Of a stretch of 7,648 nucleotides of DNA, positions 6,364-7,648 are shown in pieces. The stretch spans positions 1 to 7,648 of the forward strand of contig JAEWIG010000042.1 of the NCBI GenBank assembly GCA_023387295.1, written 5' to 3'. The position numbers and the translations under genes are program-made. The stretch comes from Bacillota bacterium. Lineage in GTDB: Bacteria; Bacillota; Bacilli; Bacillales; Cytobacillaceae. Each line of letters begins with the position of its first letter. Positions within the stretch are counted from its first letter, which is position 1. The notes under the pieces are model-generated. The model had not been told where the DNA came from and did not search any database. It saw nothing but the letters and a program-made list of their open reading frames with translations.

Positions 6364-7648
6364 TATTTCATTGCCTCCTCAATTATCCCCGAACATTGAA
6401 TTACTTTATCAAACCAGAGCTTTAATTCCTCATAGGAAGAATAAAGCAACTCGCTTTCTAATGTATATTGCGTGTTCCTTTCCATATATGTCGATGAATC
6501 TGATAAATCTCGTTTTACCGAGCCATTATTAACAGATACAAATCCATTATTTATTTTAACAAAATCTAATTCAAAAAACACCTGTGTCATGAAATCAATT
6601 GATTCAAGACTCCAACCTTTATACTTGGCAATTTCTTCTCTGTATTTCCTTAAATCTAAAGGACCTTTTTTGATTATTAAGGCATAAAACCATTTGAAAT
6701 GCTCTCTTGTCGGAAGAGTGCTAAAATAGGTACTCTCCTTTTGATAAAAATAAGTATAGATTCTTGCTGGCTTTTTTCCAGAAAACAAGGTTTCTAACAT
6801 GTCTTTAGAAGGTGGAAGGTCTGCTAAAATAATATTGGCATCATCTATTTCTAACTGGTTTGCTTCTTCAAGTGAACGAATGATAGTTAGCTCACCTTCC
6901 ATATTTTGTTGGAATTTAGATGCATTTTCTTCCTGAAACACAATCCATTTTGAATGCTCTTTCGGAATCACGCTCATTACGCTCTCTAGGCGCTTTATTC
7001 CCCGAATATCAAATAACTGCCAAGAGTTTATAGCTAAATCCTGAAGAAAGATTTGCGGTTTGCGAATATTGTTCCATTCATTAATAGATAATTCCCCAAT
7101 TACAGAGATTTTCGAACTAGGGGAAATATGCTCATATGAAGACCCAAGTCCAAATCCGACACCATCTAATGAAAAGCCTTCATCCTCAATCGTCATTTTT
7201 AAATGATTTTGGTTCGATCCTATTTTTCTAATACCAGCAATACTTGCTTCCTTAATCATTATTTTCGGTTTTGGATTGTCCATACCAAAAGGAGCAAGCA
7301 TTTGCATTTCCTCTAAAGTTGCTAAATTGATATCTTGTAAATGAAATTCACCATCAAGTGTTGTAGCAGGAATAAAATCTGCTTCTGACAACTGTTCGCG
7401 TGCAGCTTCGTTTAGTCTATTTCGAAGTTCATCAACATCCTCTAGCTTCAGAGTCATCCCTGCAGCCATCGGATGTCCACCAAAATGCGGTAATATATCT
7501 CTACAATTACATAGGTTATTAAATAAATCAAAGCCTAGAATGCTGCGAGCCGATCCTTTCGCAATCCCTTTCTCAGGGTCAAAGCTAAGAATGATCGTAG
7601 GTCGATAATATTTTTCAACAAGTTTTGATGCAACAATTCCAATTACAC
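6363..7648 (-). CDS. recJ: Single-stranded-DNA-specific exonuclease RecJ, C-terminal part (cut by right window edge)
   Basis: RecJ degrades single-stranded DNA 5' to 3' in recombinational and mismatch repair. The reading frame is open to the window end, so the visible 427 residues are a fragment; the Bacillus protein is near 780-790 residues. The Met at 7469 is internal (within GGHPMAAGM) and is not the gene start. The visible part begins in the DHHA1 domain: VIGIVASKLVEKYYRPTIIL (1-20), KGSARSI (30-36) and the substrate-binding FGGHPMAAGM (55-64). An OB-fold region follows (about 118-207), opening with LAPFGMDNPKP and ending near IRKPQIFLQDL. The remaining 220 or so residues fit the additional C-terminal domain seen in Firmicute RecJ. 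The DHH catalytic domain lies outside the window. The TAA stop shares its last base with the apt ATG, so the two genes form one operon. Confidence 0.95.
   Translation of the reverse strand, partial: VIGIVASKLVEKYYRPTIILSFDPEKGIAKGSARSILGFDLFNNLCNCRDILPHFGGHPMAAGMTLKLEDVDELRNRLNEAAREQLSEADFIPATTLDGEFHLQDINLATLEEMQMLAPFGMDNPKPKIMIKEASIAGIRKIGSNQNHLKMTIEDEGFSLDGVGFGLGSSYEHISPSSKISVIGELSINEWNNIRKPQIFLQDLAINSWQLFDIRGIKRLESVMSVIPKEHSKWIVFQEENASKFQQNMEGELTIIRSLEEANQLEIDDANIILADLPPSKDMLETLFSGKKPARIYTYFYQKESTYFSTLPTREHFKWFYALIIKKGPLDLRKYREEIAKYKGWSLESIDFMTQVFFELDFVKINNGFVSVNNGSVKRDLSDSSTYMERNTQYTLESELLYSSYEELKLWFDKVIQCSGIIEEAMK

Noticed and set aside
7467..7469. ATG as the start of recJ
   Set aside because: The frame continues upstream to the window end with clear RecJ DHHA1 motifs (KGSARSI, GGHP), so this Met is internal.

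Overview
The window looks like a piece of chromosome from a low-GC Bacillaceae bacterium (Bacillus or a close relative). The DNA is AT-rich, Shine-Dalgarno sites are strong AGGAGG types, aminoacyl-tRNA synthetase expression is controlled by a T-box, and the gene order recJ - apt - relA - dtd - amidase - small HTH gene - hisS matches the arrangement I know from Bacillus subtilis (recJ/yrvE, apt, relA, dtd/yrvI, yrvJ, yrzK, hisS). It is mainly a conserved housekeeping neighbourhood. I saw no transposase, phage gene, CRISPR array or tRNA/rRNA gene.

Layout, read in the direction of most genes (minus strand, right to left). The right edge (6363-7648) holds the C-terminal 427 residues of the single-strand exonuclease RecJ, cut by the window end. 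Its stop overlaps the apt start by one base (TAATG). apt (5851-6363) ends at a strong intrinsic terminator. A roughly 225-base gap then carries a good sigma-A promoter for relA (3429-5624), the bifunctional (p)ppGpp synthetase/hydrolase. dtd (2976-3416) follows 12 bases later, with its ribosome binding site overlapping the relA stop codon. The relA-dtd unit ends at a bidirectional terminator (2921-2970) shared with a convergent plus-strand gene (1149-2921), a secreted cell-wall amidase with five SH3b repeats. Beyond it, back on the minus strand, are a small HTH-like protein (about 747-923), a sigma-A promoter, a complete T-box leader (about 421-701) and the first 123 codons of hisS (1-370).

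Functionally, several genes concern tRNA charging and its surveillance. HisRS charges tRNA-His, the T-box senses uncharged tRNA in cis, RelA responds to uncharged tRNA on the ribosome, and Dtd clears D-amino acids from tRNA. Apt and RelA both touch purine nucleotide pools. RecJ and the amidase are conserved neighbours with separate roles in DNA repair and the cell wall.

I found no clear new system. The points most worth a second look are the specifier region of the hisS T-box, where the codon and the tRNA-end contact do not obviously agree, the uncharacterised small HTH protein, and the relA promoter, which has a nine-T run in its spacer and a dyad at the predicted transcription start.
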